Source: Methanobacteriota archaeon
GTDB taxonomy: Archaea > Thermoplasmatota > Poseidoniia > Poseidoniales > Thalassarchaeaceae
NCBI GenBank assembly: GCA_014239955.1
Contig: JAAZXW010000004.1
Location: 42,819-106,818 of the forward strand
Direction: 5' to 3'
Length of the DNA: 64,000 bases
The number at the start of each line of letters is the position of its first letter. Within the stretch, counting starts at the first letter, position 1. The notes below the pieces were generated by a model, which worked only from the letters and a program-made list of their open reading frames with translations, searched no databases and was not told the DNA's origin. Position numbers and translations under genes: made by a program. Below are positions 15,518-25,400 of the stretch, in pieces.

Positions 15518-16654
15518 ATGGCGAGTTGGCTCGAGACAGAGGCACCCACTAGGTTCGAAGAACTGGCGGTGCCGGAGGCGGTTCATCAGGCCCTCCTATC
15601 CACCAGCACTTCTGCTGACCCACCACACCTACTAATCACCGGTCCAGCCGGTGTCGGCAAGTCAGCATGCTGGAGGCTGTTCGCGAGACAGATACTCGGT
15701 CCGGGATGGAAGTCCACCACGCACATCCTCCAGGCTCGTGACCTAGTCAGGCAGAGGGGTGCCATGGCTACTTTCGAGGAGTTCCTCAGGCCAAGCGGCT
15801 CCGAAAAGGACACACTTGCAGGGAGGACCAGCCTAGATGCCTTCGACAGAGGCATTTCCACATCCCACTCCGAAGAGGTAGCTCCAGCAGGCTCAGAAGT
15901 GGAAGTCAAGGCCGGCGACATCCCGATTAGTCGTTTGATAGTCATAGAGGACGCCGACTACTTGGGGCACATTCGTCAGGCATACCTCAGAAGGATGATG
16001 GAAACCGTGGGCGCAGCCTCTAGGTTCGTACTGATTGCCCGTGCCCCATCAAGAATCATCGATGCCCTCCGATCTCGTAGCCAGATGATCAGAATCCCCT
16101 CTACAAAAAGGGAAACCATCACTTCAACCCTATCTGATATTGCCAAGAGGAATAACTGCGAACCCGCCGATGGAGTCTTAGAAGATATCGCATACATCTC
16201 AGATGGAAACCTGAAGAAGGCCATTTTCACTCTCGAGCTACTTGACATCAGAGGACTTGCTTCGGACAGGTCATCGGTTCACAAGATGGTTCAGGCATCA
16301 ACTCTCCAAGCAGGTAGGAGGCTGGTGGAGTTGGCCATCAGGGGCAAGGTTGTGGAATGGAGGTGGGAAAACCGCGGAGGCCGGAACAAGAAAGTACTGT
16401 CGGGTGCAATGGCAGGGGTTGATGATCTCATGAACAACCATGGTCTTGATGCCACAGATCTCATCTCACAGATTCATGGTGTGATAGTGGGTAGGAGAAT
16501 GAGTGTCCCGCAATCTCTCAGAGAGGAGATGCTCGATGCGTTATCGGAGTGCGATGTAGGGCTGCAAAGATCCACCTACCCCCGAATCCACTTTGAGAGG
16601 TTCCTACACCGAACTGCAATCGCAGGCAAGCACCACGGCTTGTCAATGTCATGA
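15518..16654 (+). CDS. RFC-like clamp-loader AAA+ ATPase (divergent)
   Basis: The 378-residue AAA+ protein resembles the small subunit of replication factor C, which loads the PCNA sliding clamp. It has Walker A GPAGVGKSA (near residue 43), Walker B LIVIEDADYL in place of DEAD, and a sensor/arginine-finger region ALRSRSQMIRI where the usual SRC box is SRS. The C-terminal helical collar region is present. A segment of about 60 residues before Walker B makes it longer than normal RfcS (about 320). It may be a paralogue rather than the main small subunit. The tRNA-Arg CCA end abuts its stop. Confidence 0.8.
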   Translation: MASWLETEAPTRFEELAVPEAVHQALLSTSTSADPPHLLITGPAGVGKSACWRLFARQILGPGWKSTTHILQARDLVRQRGAMATFEEFLRPSGSEKDTLAGRTSLDAFDRGISTSHSEEVAPAGSEVEVKAGDIPISRLIVIEDADYLGHIRQAYLRRMMETVGAASRFVLIARAPSRIIDALRSRSQMIRIPSTKRETITSTLSDIAKRNNCEPADGVLEDIAYISDGNLKKAIFTLELLDIRGLASDRSSVHKMVQASTLQAGRRLVELAIRGKVVEWRWENRGGRNKKVLSGAMAGVDDLMNNHGLDATDLISQIHGVIVGRRMSVPQSLREEMLDALSECDVGLQRSTYPRIHFERFLHRTAIAGKHHGLSMS

Positions 16655-16657
16655 TGG

Positions 16658-16732
16658 CGGGCGCGGCAGGATTCGAACCCGCGGTCCCCGGCTTAGGAGG
16701 CCGGTGCATTATCCAGGCTATGCTACACGCCC
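16658..16732 (-). tRNA. tRNA-Arg (CCT)
   Basis: The minus strand gives acceptor GGGCGTG/CGCGCCC (one G-T pair), anticodon stem CCGGC/GCCGG with loop CTCCTAA (anticodon CCT), and T arm GCGGG-TTCGAAT-CCTGC. Discriminator G is followed by an encoded CCA at 16655-16657, which touches the stop codon of the convergent RFC-like gene. It reads AGG codons, which are common in this window. Confidence 0.94.
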
Positions 16733-16835
16733 GCTCCCGCGAGCACGCCCGCTTGAAGAAATGTGCCCCGAAAAAACACACCACAAACATCCTGTTATCC
16801 GATGCCATCAAGCGCAGAAAGCACCCCGAGAGAAC

Positions 16836-18302
16836 GTGGCGAGTAACACCTCAGACCTCCCCAATCCGTATGGAGAAGACGCTTCCTTTGGGCAGACAAC
16901 CGAAACCGCCCTCACTCGAAGAGTCAGAATTAGGGATTCACAACGAGTTCTGTGGACTAGAATTACCTCCATAAGATGGAGTGGGTGGACTAGAACGACA
17001 ATCTCGGCAGCAGCAATACTTGCCACCGCTCTATTTGCCTCGGGGTGGGGTGAAGAATACCTCTTGGTGGGCGTCTCACTCTTCGCGATTCAAACTATCC
17101 TTTTCTTCCCTGCTTTGCTGGCCTCGTCCTTCGCTAAGATGTCTGCTAGGGACAGGCTTCAGTTGAAAATTGGTAACAACCGCTCAATGGAAGCGTACCC
17201 TGGAGTAGAACGAATCCTCAATACCCTTCATGAGAGGACTCTGAGGGAGAGGACAAGGACTCTATGCGCCGCTCTTGCAGCGGGGGCTCTCAATTCGGTT
17301 GACAACTTCGAGACTGGTACCGTTTTGACATCGATACTTTACGGACTGGCCCTTTTCCTGGGCGCTATCTCGTTGATCAACACGCTTCAGTTGGAGCGCA
17401 GAATTCCAATGATCGACACGGACTTCCCTCTACTTTCCATGCATGCTCCCACACTCCATGAGAGCACCCTGGATCGGGTGCTATCCGATTTGGTCGTAGC
17501 CCATTTGGATCCAGAGACCGCTGGAGCATGGGATGATTGGGTAATGGGTTTGGAGAACAAGGTCCGCTCCAACCAGACCCCAGAATCTGCAGTTGAACAC
17601 CTACTGCGCGTCCTTCACCTCAACCATCTAGGTCTTTTGGATAATGAAAGACTGATTTCCGAGTCCAAGAGGGTGTTTCGAGTAGCTGCAATCGACGATC
17701 TGAATAATGAAGAGTCGAAGTTCTGCTACAGAACCCTCCGAAGGCTAATGGCGCACACAAGGGCATGGCAACCTGGTCTTTTCAGGCTGATAGACCGACT
17801 CGAAGATGCAGCACTCAGAGGACACTCATCGCTAATTGAGAACTCATGGAGACTAGATCTCGATCTCCCTCCAAGATGCTCCCAAGGGCAGGGTGATTTG
17901 TTCGTAATGGTTCACAATCATTCTGGAAAGCCATCACAGGTTGAGGTCGACATTATTGCTGCCGATGGGGAACCCCATCATCAGACTCTCAGACTAAACC
18001 CACCAGTTTCCAGACAACCCAAGAAACCTGCGAAGATAGGGGAGGAGGGGAATGATATTGTCGATGTTCTAGGTAGGCTAATCGACAACTGCCTGGTCTT
18101 GTGGATTGGCTTGGCATGGCCACAGGGGTCAACAGGTTCCAAACCAGTACAAGTCAACCTAAGAGAACAAAATGGGGGGACTCTCTCATCTTTCGTAGTT
18201 CAGACCACCCTCTCCTCGGGCTTCAACCCAGAAGGAGCGACTGAGAAGATGCTGGATGCCGCGGCAGCAGTCAGACGGATCGCTATTTCAGTAGCGGAGT
18301 GA
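16836..18302 (+). CDS. Membrane protein with N-terminal transmembrane segments and large soluble domain
   Basis: The frame is open back to 16593, through the tRNA-Arg, so the true start lies downstream of that tRNA. GTG 16836 (488 residues) is chosen; ATG 16761 is possible. Hydrophobic segments lie at about residues 48-66 and 69-94, and a third pair near residues 140-175. A soluble helical region of about 300 residues follows, ending with a beta-rich part. No known domain is recognised. It stands alone, 66 bases before the flavoprotein gene. Confidence 0.68.
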   Translation: MASNTSDLPNPYGEDASFGQTTETALTRRVRIRDSQRVLWTRITSIRWSGWTRTTISAAAILATALFASGWGEEYLLVGVSLFAIQTILFFPALLASSFAKMSARDRLQLKIGNNRSMEAYPGVERILNTLHERTLRERTRTLCAALAAGALNSVDNFETGTVLTSILYGLALFLGAISLINTLQLERRIPMIDTDFPLLSMHAPTLHESTLDRVLSDLVVAHLDPETAGAWDDWVMGLENKVRSNQTPESAVEHLLRVLHLNHLGLLDNERLISESKRVFRVAAIDDLNNEESKFCYRTLRRLMAHTRAWQPGLFRLIDRLEDAALRGHSSLIENSWRLDLDLPPRCSQGQGDLFVMVHNHSGKPSQVEVDIIAADGEPHHQTLRLNPPVSRQPKKPAKIGEEGNDIVDVLGRLIDNCLVLWIGLAWPQGSTGSKPVQVNLREQNGGTLSSFVVQTTLSSGFNPEGATEKMLDAAAAVRRIAISVAE

Positions 18303-18368
18303 TAATCCGGAAGGACCCCCATAAAGCGTCACGTTCTTGTGATTGGGACCTCTGGCACATAGAGAAAG

Positions 18369-19808
18369 ATGGAGTCCAGAGAAGTAGTCATCATCGGTTC
18401 GGGTCCCTCGGCGCTTCGCGCAGCGATAGCCTGCGCAGACGGGGGGGTTGCCCCCTTGATGATAGATGAACTAGGCATCGGCTCCGCCTCGGGTTCTCCA
18501 CCAGTAGCCGGACTCGCAGCCTCGATTGACGAATTGAACTCGGCGGCTCACACGGAGGATACTCTCGCAGCAGGTGGCGAGTTGTGCAACGAGTCTACCG
18601 TTTCTAGGACTTGCAATGAGGGTGTTCCAACACTTGCTGAGTTGGAGAGGTGGGGGCTGGCTCTTAGGCGTAGGCAGGGGGGTCTGCCACATGCCGCCCC
18701 TGCTCCCGGGCACCAAGTACCCCGGCTAACAGGCTGTGGGGACTCAACTGTCAGGGAAGTTACCAGAGTACTAGAAGAGCAGACGATCAAGCGAGGGATA
18801 CAGAGGAACGCCGACTACTTGCCCCTCTCCATAGTATCAGACAACAATCAGGTTAGAGGCATAGTCACTCTGAATATATCTACGGGACGAATCGAACCAT
18901 TCCAGACAAAGGCTGTAATTCTGGCGACTGAGGGTCATCAAGGCCTGTGGTCAAGCCCAAGCGAGGGACCGGGAACCGGCTCAGCTCTTGCAATATCCGC
19001 TGGAATAGAAATGAGGGGGATGGAAACCACTCCCAGACACCCACTAACTATCAGGGACTGTGGAATCCACATTCCCATGGATGTTCTCGGCTCGGGTGGC
19101 AGAATAAGGAGGGAAAACGGGGACGACATCGGTCCAGAGGAAGCACTCGGGGGGGAGCCCTGTGTGCTCGATTTGAGAGCCATTGATTCCGATGCTAAAA
19201 TTTGGTTCTCCCAGACATCACAACGGATCAGGGACAGAATAGACCTTGACATCACAAGGGACGTAATCCCATTATCTCCAGGTGTAGCGTATACTACAGG
19301 AGGAGCACCCTGTGATCATGAGGGAAGAGTAATTTTCGAGGAACAAAACACAGAGGGCTCATCAGCGGGGCTATGGCACACTGGGCTATATGCTGCTGGG
19401 AGGAGTGCCCATACCGGAATGCACGGGAACTCTCCACTCCCCGGAAACCTGCTACTGGATGACTTAGTTTCTGGAAAGGCCGCTGGTACCCACGCCGCTG
19501 GATGGGCTCCAAGCACCCAATTCGGGGGGTCTACCCAAATCGATCAAGCCGTCCAGGAAGCATCGAACAGGATCTCTTCAATCAGAGAAGGAGAGGGTGC
19601 CACCGTTGGGAATTTCGCCTCTAAATTATCTGCCGCGATCTCGGCCAAGGCTTCCTCCAAGGAGGCAGCATTGGTTGAAATCAGAGGCATGAAAGACTCC
19701 GGGTTCAGACTCGTCGACACCTCGGCAGTCATGAACACCGAGATGGTGGAGGCCCTCCGATTGCATGGGTTGGCCTCAGTTGCTGAGTCAATCCTAACCT
19801 CTGGGTGA
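18369..19808 (+). CDS. SdhA/NadB-family FAD flavoprotein, divergent
   Basis: The 479-residue protein has the FAD-binding VVIIGSGPSALRAAIA at its N-terminus and the overall pattern of succinate dehydrogenase/fumarate reductase flavoproteins and L-aspartate oxidase. Recognisable segments are GVAYTTGGAPCD (family MGG region) and GLYAAGRSAHTGMHGN followed by GNLLLDDLVSGKAAG. In active enzymes the last region reads HGANRLxGNSLL and carries a catalytic arginine; here NSPLP replaces it. The FHPTG region is also altered (RHPLT). No iron-sulfur or membrane-anchor Sdh genes are adjacent. The reaction is therefore unclear. The HIT gene starts one base after its stop. Confidence 0.78.
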   Translation: MESREVVIIGSGPSALRAAIACADGGVAPLMIDELGIGSASGSPPVAGLAASIDELNSAAHTEDTLAAGGELCNESTVSRTCNEGVPTLAELERWGLALRRRQGGLPHAAPAPGHQVPRLTGCGDSTVREVTRVLEEQTIKRGIQRNADYLPLSIVSDNNQVRGIVTLNISTGRIEPFQTKAVILATEGHQGLWSSPSEGPGTGSALAISAGIEMRGMETTPRHPLTIRDCGIHIPMDVLGSGGRIRRENGDDIGPEEALGGEPCVLDLRAIDSDAKIWFSQTSQRIRDRIDLDITRDVIPLSPGVAYTTGGAPCDHEGRVIFEEQNTEGSSAGLWHTGLYAAGRSAHTGMHGNSPLPGNLLLDDLVSGKAAGTHAAGWAPSTQFGGSTQIDQAVQEASNRISSIREGEGATVGNFASKLSAAISAKASSKEAALVEIRGMKDSGFRLVDTSAVMNTEMVEALRLHGLASVAESILTSG

Positions 19809-19809
19809 T

Positions 19810-20235
19810 ATGGTGGAAGAAGATCCCAGCATCTTCACGATGATAATCGAAGGGGAGATTCCTTGTCACAAGATCTACGAGGACGACTTGGTTTTCGCAT
19901 TCCTAGACATCAATCCATTCAGTCCGGGTCACACACTAGTTGTTCCCAAGGAAGCGACTAGAACGCTGGACAAGTTGAGCGATGAATCGGCAGGGGCGCT
20001 GGGCAGGGTCCTCCCTAGAATTTCAAGGGCAATAATGAGAGCCACCGGGGCTGAAGAGTTCAACGTGATTCAGAACAACGGCCCAAACGCATTCCAGAGC
20101 GTTTTCCACGTGCACTTCCATATCATTCCCAAGATGGAGGATGGCAGAGGGCTTTCCTTCCCATTCAAGTCCACACCAATAGATCACGAGGAAGCAGCAA
20201 TTATGGCCTCGTCAATTAGAGAATTATTGGATTAA
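19810..20235 (+). CDS. HIT-family nucleotide hydrolase/transferase
   Basis: The 141-residue protein has the histidine triad HVHFHIIP near residue 99 and the upstream FAFLDINPFSPGHTLVVPK segment of the HINT/HIT branch. Such proteins hydrolyse AMP-linked or dinucleotide substrates through the middle histidine. Length is normal. It starts one base after the SdhA-like gene, so the two are probably co-transcribed, although no shared pathway is evident. Confidence 0.93.
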   Translation: MVEEDPSIFTMIIEGEIPCHKIYEDDLVFAFLDINPFSPGHTLVVPKEATRTLDKLSDESAGALGRVLPRISRAIMRATGAEEFNVIQNNGPNAFQSVFHVHFHIIPKMEDGRGLSFPFKSTPIDHEEAAIMASSIRELLD

Positions 20236-20276
20236 CCACTCTCAATAATCAAGACCTCAAACCTTCTCGGAACACC

Positions 20277-21764
20277 GTGCCGGATATGCAGGATGCACCC
20301 AATATCGAACCAGAGCTATCCAGTGGAGCAATGAAACTCAGAAGAAAAAAACTTGACCGACTGCCTTGGGATCACACCGGTAGACACCCGGGGAGCCCAT
20401 TCTTCTGGCAGATAATCCTCCTAGTGATGGGAGTCGGCCTACGGTATATTTTCAGGAGAAGCCAGTATGACAAGATCCCCGAATTCGAGGGCGGCAGGGT
20501 CCTCTCAGCCATCCATCTAAACGGTCTGGTTGACCCCTCAACAATGGTCCATTCCCAGGATAGAAGAGTCATTTCCATGGGCAGACATGACTTGATGACT
20601 ATGCCGTTGATTGGGTGGGTCTCTAGGAGAATGGGATCCCAACCAGTAATCAGGAAGTCAGAGATCGATAACGGGGTTTCGGATGAAGAGTATGCAAGAA
20701 AAATCAACGACAGGACCCTGTTGACCATGACGAACTGCATCGCATCGGGACACAATGCGCTAGTAATGCCGGAGGGAAAATCCCATCAGGACTCAAGACT
20801 GCACAGATTCAAGACAGGGCCAATGAGATTCGCTCTAAATGCAGCCTCGATTGCACAATACAAGGGACTCCCATCTCCAGCACTACAGCCCGTAGGCCTC
20901 CACTTCAGATGTCACTATTGGTTCAGGACCGACGTTTTCGTGGAGTTCCAAGAGCCTATTCCAGTCAAGGCTCCAGAGGTTCCGGGTGCCCCAGAGAGAT
21001 TGTCATCAGGAGCATGGGAGGAACCCCCACCAGAACAAGTCAAATCTCTGCGTGACAGGCTATTCTCGTCTCTTTCAGAGATTACTCCAGATGCACCGGA
21101 TTGGGAAACATACCGAGCTTGGCACCTGATAGGGCATGTCAGAGCAAACGTAGCCAACAGTTCGCTCCAGTCATTCAAGGATGAAGTATTAGCAGCAAGG
21201 GAAGTCCGTGGCTCTCTTTCTGAGAGCGAGGCCCCGGAGAGATTGCTGGCCCCTTCTATCGAGGCTGCCAAGATTCTACACGCCCACGACCTGGATGGGC
21301 GTTCTTTGAGGGGTCTGAATCTGAAGACAAGAAGATTGTGGATTAGGGCTGTAATTGGCGTTTTCCTGATGGCACTAGCCGCTCCAGTCACAATCCCATC
21401 AACTGGAATACAAGCCTTCTTGGCATGGTACATGGGAGATAGAACAGACGAGGGGGTAGATGCTAGGACCACATATCACTTCCTAGCTGGGATGTTTTCC
21501 CCAGTCCTCTTTTGGCCACCTCTCGCTATTGTAGTGTCCCTTCTGCTTATTCCTCCTTCTATCCATGCAATCCCATTCAATATCTGTCTAGCATCGATCA
21601 TAATTTTCCTTATTCATGCTTCTAACGTAGTCTTCCTGTATGGATATGATTGCTGGTCCGACTTCTCGACCTCTTCGAAGAGGGCCAAACTAGAGTCTTC
21701 TGAGCAGGGAAAGAGGCTTGTCGAATTGATTAACGATGTGTGTGTCAACCTTAACTTGCTCTAA
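20277..21764 (+). CDS. PlsC/GPAT-like glycerolipid acyltransferase with C-terminal membrane domain
   Basis: The 495-residue protein has acyltransferase motif I in the glycerol-3-phosphate acyltransferase form (SAIHLNGLVDPSTM, H-x5-D) and the motif III version PEGKSHQDSRL followed by RFKTGPMRFAL. This matches the Gpt2/Sct1-like LPLAT branch, which acylates glycerol-3-phosphate or lysophospholipids. A hydrophobic segment near residue 45 and three or four C-terminal membrane helices (about residues 355-470) flank the catalytic part. Ester-lipid acyltransferases are unexpected in an archaeon that also encodes GGGPS. Start GTG 20277, or ATG 20286. Confidence 0.85.
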   Translation: MPDMQDAPNIEPELSSGAMKLRRKKLDRLPWDHTGRHPGSPFFWQIILLVMGVGLRYIFRRSQYDKIPEFEGGRVLSAIHLNGLVDPSTMVHSQDRRVISMGRHDLMTMPLIGWVSRRMGSQPVIRKSEIDNGVSDEEYARKINDRTLLTMTNCIASGHNALVMPEGKSHQDSRLHRFKTGPMRFALNAASIAQYKGLPSPALQPVGLHFRCHYWFRTDVFVEFQEPIPVKAPEVPGAPERLSSGAWEEPPPEQVKSLRDRLFSSLSEITPDAPDWETYRAWHLIGHVRANVANSSLQSFKDEVLAAREVRGSLSESEAPERLLAPSIEAAKILHAHDLDGRSLRGLNLKTRRLWIRAVIGVFLMALAAPVTIPSTGIQAFLAWYMGDRTDEGVDARTTYHFLAGMFSPVLFWPPLAIVVSLLLIPPSIHAIPFNICLASIIIFLIHASNVVFLYGYDCWSDFSTSSKRAKLESSEQGKRLVELINDVCVNLNLL

Positions 21765-21788
21765 ATAGGACGGCTTCTTGCAGTATCT

Positions 21789-22415
21789 GTGAACCATAGC
21801 GAGGCGGCCGACTCAATCAGATCTTGGTTGGATGGGGAGAGACTAGAGGCCAGAGAGGTGAAAGACCCCCAGGCAGTCATTCACCTCCACGTCAGGTATC
21901 CTCCCACAAAGCAGGGCCATCTGTTCAATATTGTAATCCCAAAGAAGAGAAACCTCGTATTGGTGTATTCGATCACAAGAGTTGACGAGGGGCAGCAGGA
22001 ATCGATGCGAGAGATGGCCAAAGAGGTGTCCGAGGACTGGGAGGAGTGGCTCCATGAGACCAGAATCAGAATGACAACTTCGGATTTGGACTGGGTTCTT
22101 CATCTAGGGAGAAGCAAAGATGGAGTGGCCGGGCCACTACAGGCGTTCAATCTTTCAAGACCAGTTTGGCTAGACGGCCTAACGCAGAATGAGTTTATGC
22201 AAAGCATGAGAAAGGTTTGGATGACAAAACTCTCTTTGATTCATCAGATTAAGTATGGTTTCGGAAATGGAAAGGGCAAGCCCGGACCTGTTGATGATTG
22301 GGAAGGAAAGAAGTCTAGAAGAGCAACCAGTCAATCTCAAACGAGGCAATCCGAGATTGATACCGATGAGACCGGTGGTTTCGGCAAGGACTTCGACCCC
22401 TTAGAATGGGCATAG
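21789..22415 (+). CDS. DUF2299-like conserved archaeal protein
   Basis: The 208-residue product starts at GTG 21789. The N-terminal 140 residues (IRSWLDGERLEAREVKDP; HLHVRYPPTKQGHLFNIVIP) resemble the archaeal DUF2299 family from memory. The last 60 residues are polar and low in complexity (KGKPGPVDDWEGKK; TSQSQTRQS) and look disordered. Function unknown. It follows the acyltransferase by 24 bases and ends 77 bases before the giant propeller protein. Confidence 0.65.
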   Translation: MNHSEAADSIRSWLDGERLEAREVKDPQAVIHLHVRYPPTKQGHLFNIVIPKKRNLVLVYSITRVDEGQQESMREMAKEVSEDWEEWLHETRIRMTTSDLDWVLHLGRSKDGVAGPLQAFNLSRPVWLDGLTQNEFMQSMRKVWMTKLSLIHQIKYGFGNGKGKPGPVDDWEGKKSRRATSQSQTRQSEIDTDETGGFGKDFDPLEWA

Positions 22416-22492
22416 GCGCCCAGAGCACTCAAGAACTTTGGAAAAGTGACCACAAGGGGTTTAGGTTAAGTATTCGAGAAAATCGAAGATTG

Positions 22493-25400
22493 ATGATGCA
22501 GCCCACCCGCAGCTTCGACAAGGAAGGCATATCGAGCAAGAGGAGCGGTACAACCATTGTTTTGCTGATGCTACTCAGCCTTCTAGCATCATTCTCGTCT
22601 CCGGCCAGTGCTAGTGATATCGTAATCACCGATCCAATAGAGATCGTACAGAGTGGGGTGCATAATGACAGAATGATGGCTATGGGCGCCGACTCACAGG
22701 GCAATGTGCATGTGGTCTGGAGTCGGAACACAAATCACCTGTACTACAAGATGCTAGACCCAAGGGGCGAAACTCTGATTTCAGAGACTCAGATTTCAGA
22801 TCCGGGTGCTCATCGAGCGTGGCATCCCGACGTCAAGGTGGATAGCGATGACATGGTTCACGTGGTATGGACTGACAGAGCTGGCCAGTACAAGATCATG
22901 TACACTCTTCTCGACCCATCACTTGACGATCAGAGCGGGGACTCCTCGTTAGACTCGGTTCTTTCGGTAGTTCCCAATGATTTCGAAGTAGTAAACAATC
23001 CGCAGAATCGAGATTGGCCGGCGATTGACGTAGACTCAGACAACAATCCACACATCGTCTGGGAGGACTCTTTCGAACCCCTAGAACTCTACTATCAGCA
23101 GTCACAGATTTACTACAAGATGCTCTCAGTCGACCAAACTGCTAGAGTAGTCATCGTTGAAATCGACAGCACACTCCTGACTCCTATTCTTGGTCAGAAG
23201 GGACACCCGGACATCGCCGTCGACATCAACGATTTCGTTCAAATCGTTTGGGACGATACTAGGGGTGGCCAGGTAGAGATGGTTGTCCCAATCGACACTT
23301 CTGGATCGATGAACGCAGAATGGGCAGACATGTGCGCGGTCTTCTACGGCGGTAATTTCGCTAGTGGAGGATACTTCGTCGGATTGAAGCCAATGTTAGT
23401 CAGTGCCAACATGAGTGTATATGAGACGCTCTATGCTCTTAGTGGCAACTGGCCAGCCGCTGCAACTAGCGGAAACTGTGCCGATGCCTACTCGACAGGT
23501 GGCTCCGGCAGCCAAGGACCCCGAACTACCCCACTCGGACCAGGGGATTCATCGGGAGGCATCAGGGAGTTAACTGAGGTCGTTTACAATAACCAAGCTA
23601 CAAACCTTCCTGCAGATGGCGGGTACTACAGCGAATTCTGGGGCCCAGCGGCAACATGGGCGTGCCTCTCTTACAGAGATATTCAAGCTAGACAGGGACT
23701 TGCCGCAAACCCCCCAACCACCCTAGATCATCGATGGAACGACAACGCCACCCGTGTAGTGATCCCGATTTCTGACGAGGGCCCCTATGGGGGGACCCCA
23801 ATGGACAATGACGACACTTCGAGCATTAATCAGGCACATGACGCATGTGTATTGGCCCAGACAAAGCCATACCCTCTCTGGGCCGGTTCCGACACCGCAG
23901 TTGGAAGCTACATGCTTGACCTCGCACAGTGCCCAGTTGGATCCGGTCTGAACACCAGAACATGCAATGGTGCGACAACCAGAACCACCACTGCTGAGGG
24001 TCAGATGTACCAGTTCCCGACTACCGGAGGATCTTCTTCCGAGCTAGAGATAATGGTCGAGGCTTTGGTTTACCTAGCTACGAACAACTCTCGCGAGATA
24101 TACATGACAGTCCTAGACCCACACTCTCTATTGGAGAATCCATGGCCAGGTTGGAGTCGAGGGGATCCCGGAACAGAAGCCCACCAGAATGGGTATTACA
24201 TCGAGGATATCGGCCCTTCCGAGGACGAGCAGGGCTATGGGCATTTGATAGTCGTAAACGACACCCAGATCACCAACAACCCAGCCTACAGCTTGCACCC
24301 TTCGATTGCCATTGATAACTCAGGCAACACCCACCTCGCTTGGCAGGACGGGCGGCTCTATCCCGGTTGCGATGGTCGCACGGGAGGCATAGACATCGAG
24401 GGAGCCTACGAAATCTACTACACCAGGCTTCGACTAAGGGGTGCTGCAGAGTGGGACGGCGTTCCAGAAGGACTTCCAGCATATGGGATAAAACAGATTG
24501 CATCAAGCGCAATTTCGACCCCAGAACAATGCGAAGGGGCATCTGAAGAATATCCATATGCTCCCAGTTCGGTGGCACCGCAGATACTGACTGACACTTT
24601 CGACAATGTCCACCTCGCTTGGATTGACTATAGCTTTACAGAGTGGCAGGAGACAATAATGTACGCTAGGCTGAACAATACTAACGAAAAGTACCCTCAG
24701 GGCTTCCCGTTAAATTCCGCAGCCTCGGCCATTTTTGACCCTTGGGAGGTCCGGGAGGTCACTAACTGGTCGTCTGACAAACTCGGACCAGCGATGTGTC
24801 AGCCAGAGTGTAACACCGCCGACGGCCATCACCTATTCCCCGATTTCAATCTCGACAGGGGCATGCCTCCTGCCTTTGCAAATGATCTCGGCAGCGGGTC
24901 ACACATAGGTTGGTCCGACAAGAGGTGTGACTGGGATGGTTCCAACGCAAACAAGTGGACCCTCTGCTATGTTCATGTGCTCACCGGTCTAGTTGACCTT
25001 TCGCTGGCTTGCGATGACAAGATAAAGACAAATGCAAACATAGAGGGATATCCATACGAGTGTCCCGCTGAGGCTGAGACATTCTACCACACAATCCAAC
25101 CCGGCGAGCTAACAACATTCAACATCACAATAGCGAATCCGACTCCAGGACCAGCCGAGTTGGTGAGGGACACGTTCACGGTCACAATGGAGGGCGTTCC
25201 CAACAATTGGACCGCCACCCTATTCTACGCGACCAACAATACACCAATTTTCGACTCTACTCCCGTTTTCCTAGATGGGGGGGCAATCGATCCACTCTAT
25301 CTCAGAGTCAGGACTCCCACGATTTACCAGGCGAAAGACGACGAGTTGGCCCAAATCAGCATCGTTGCCGTTTCCTCCAAGGACCCAGCAATACGCAACA

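Noticed and set aside
16593..16835. N-terminal extension of the membrane protein through the tRNA-Arg region
   Set aside because: A protein start upstream of the tRNA would require coding across the tRNA gene; the open frame there is accidental.
18369..19808. Annotation as true succinate dehydrogenase subunit A
   Set aside because: Key catalytic residues are changed and no SdhB, SdhC or SdhD genes are adjacent.
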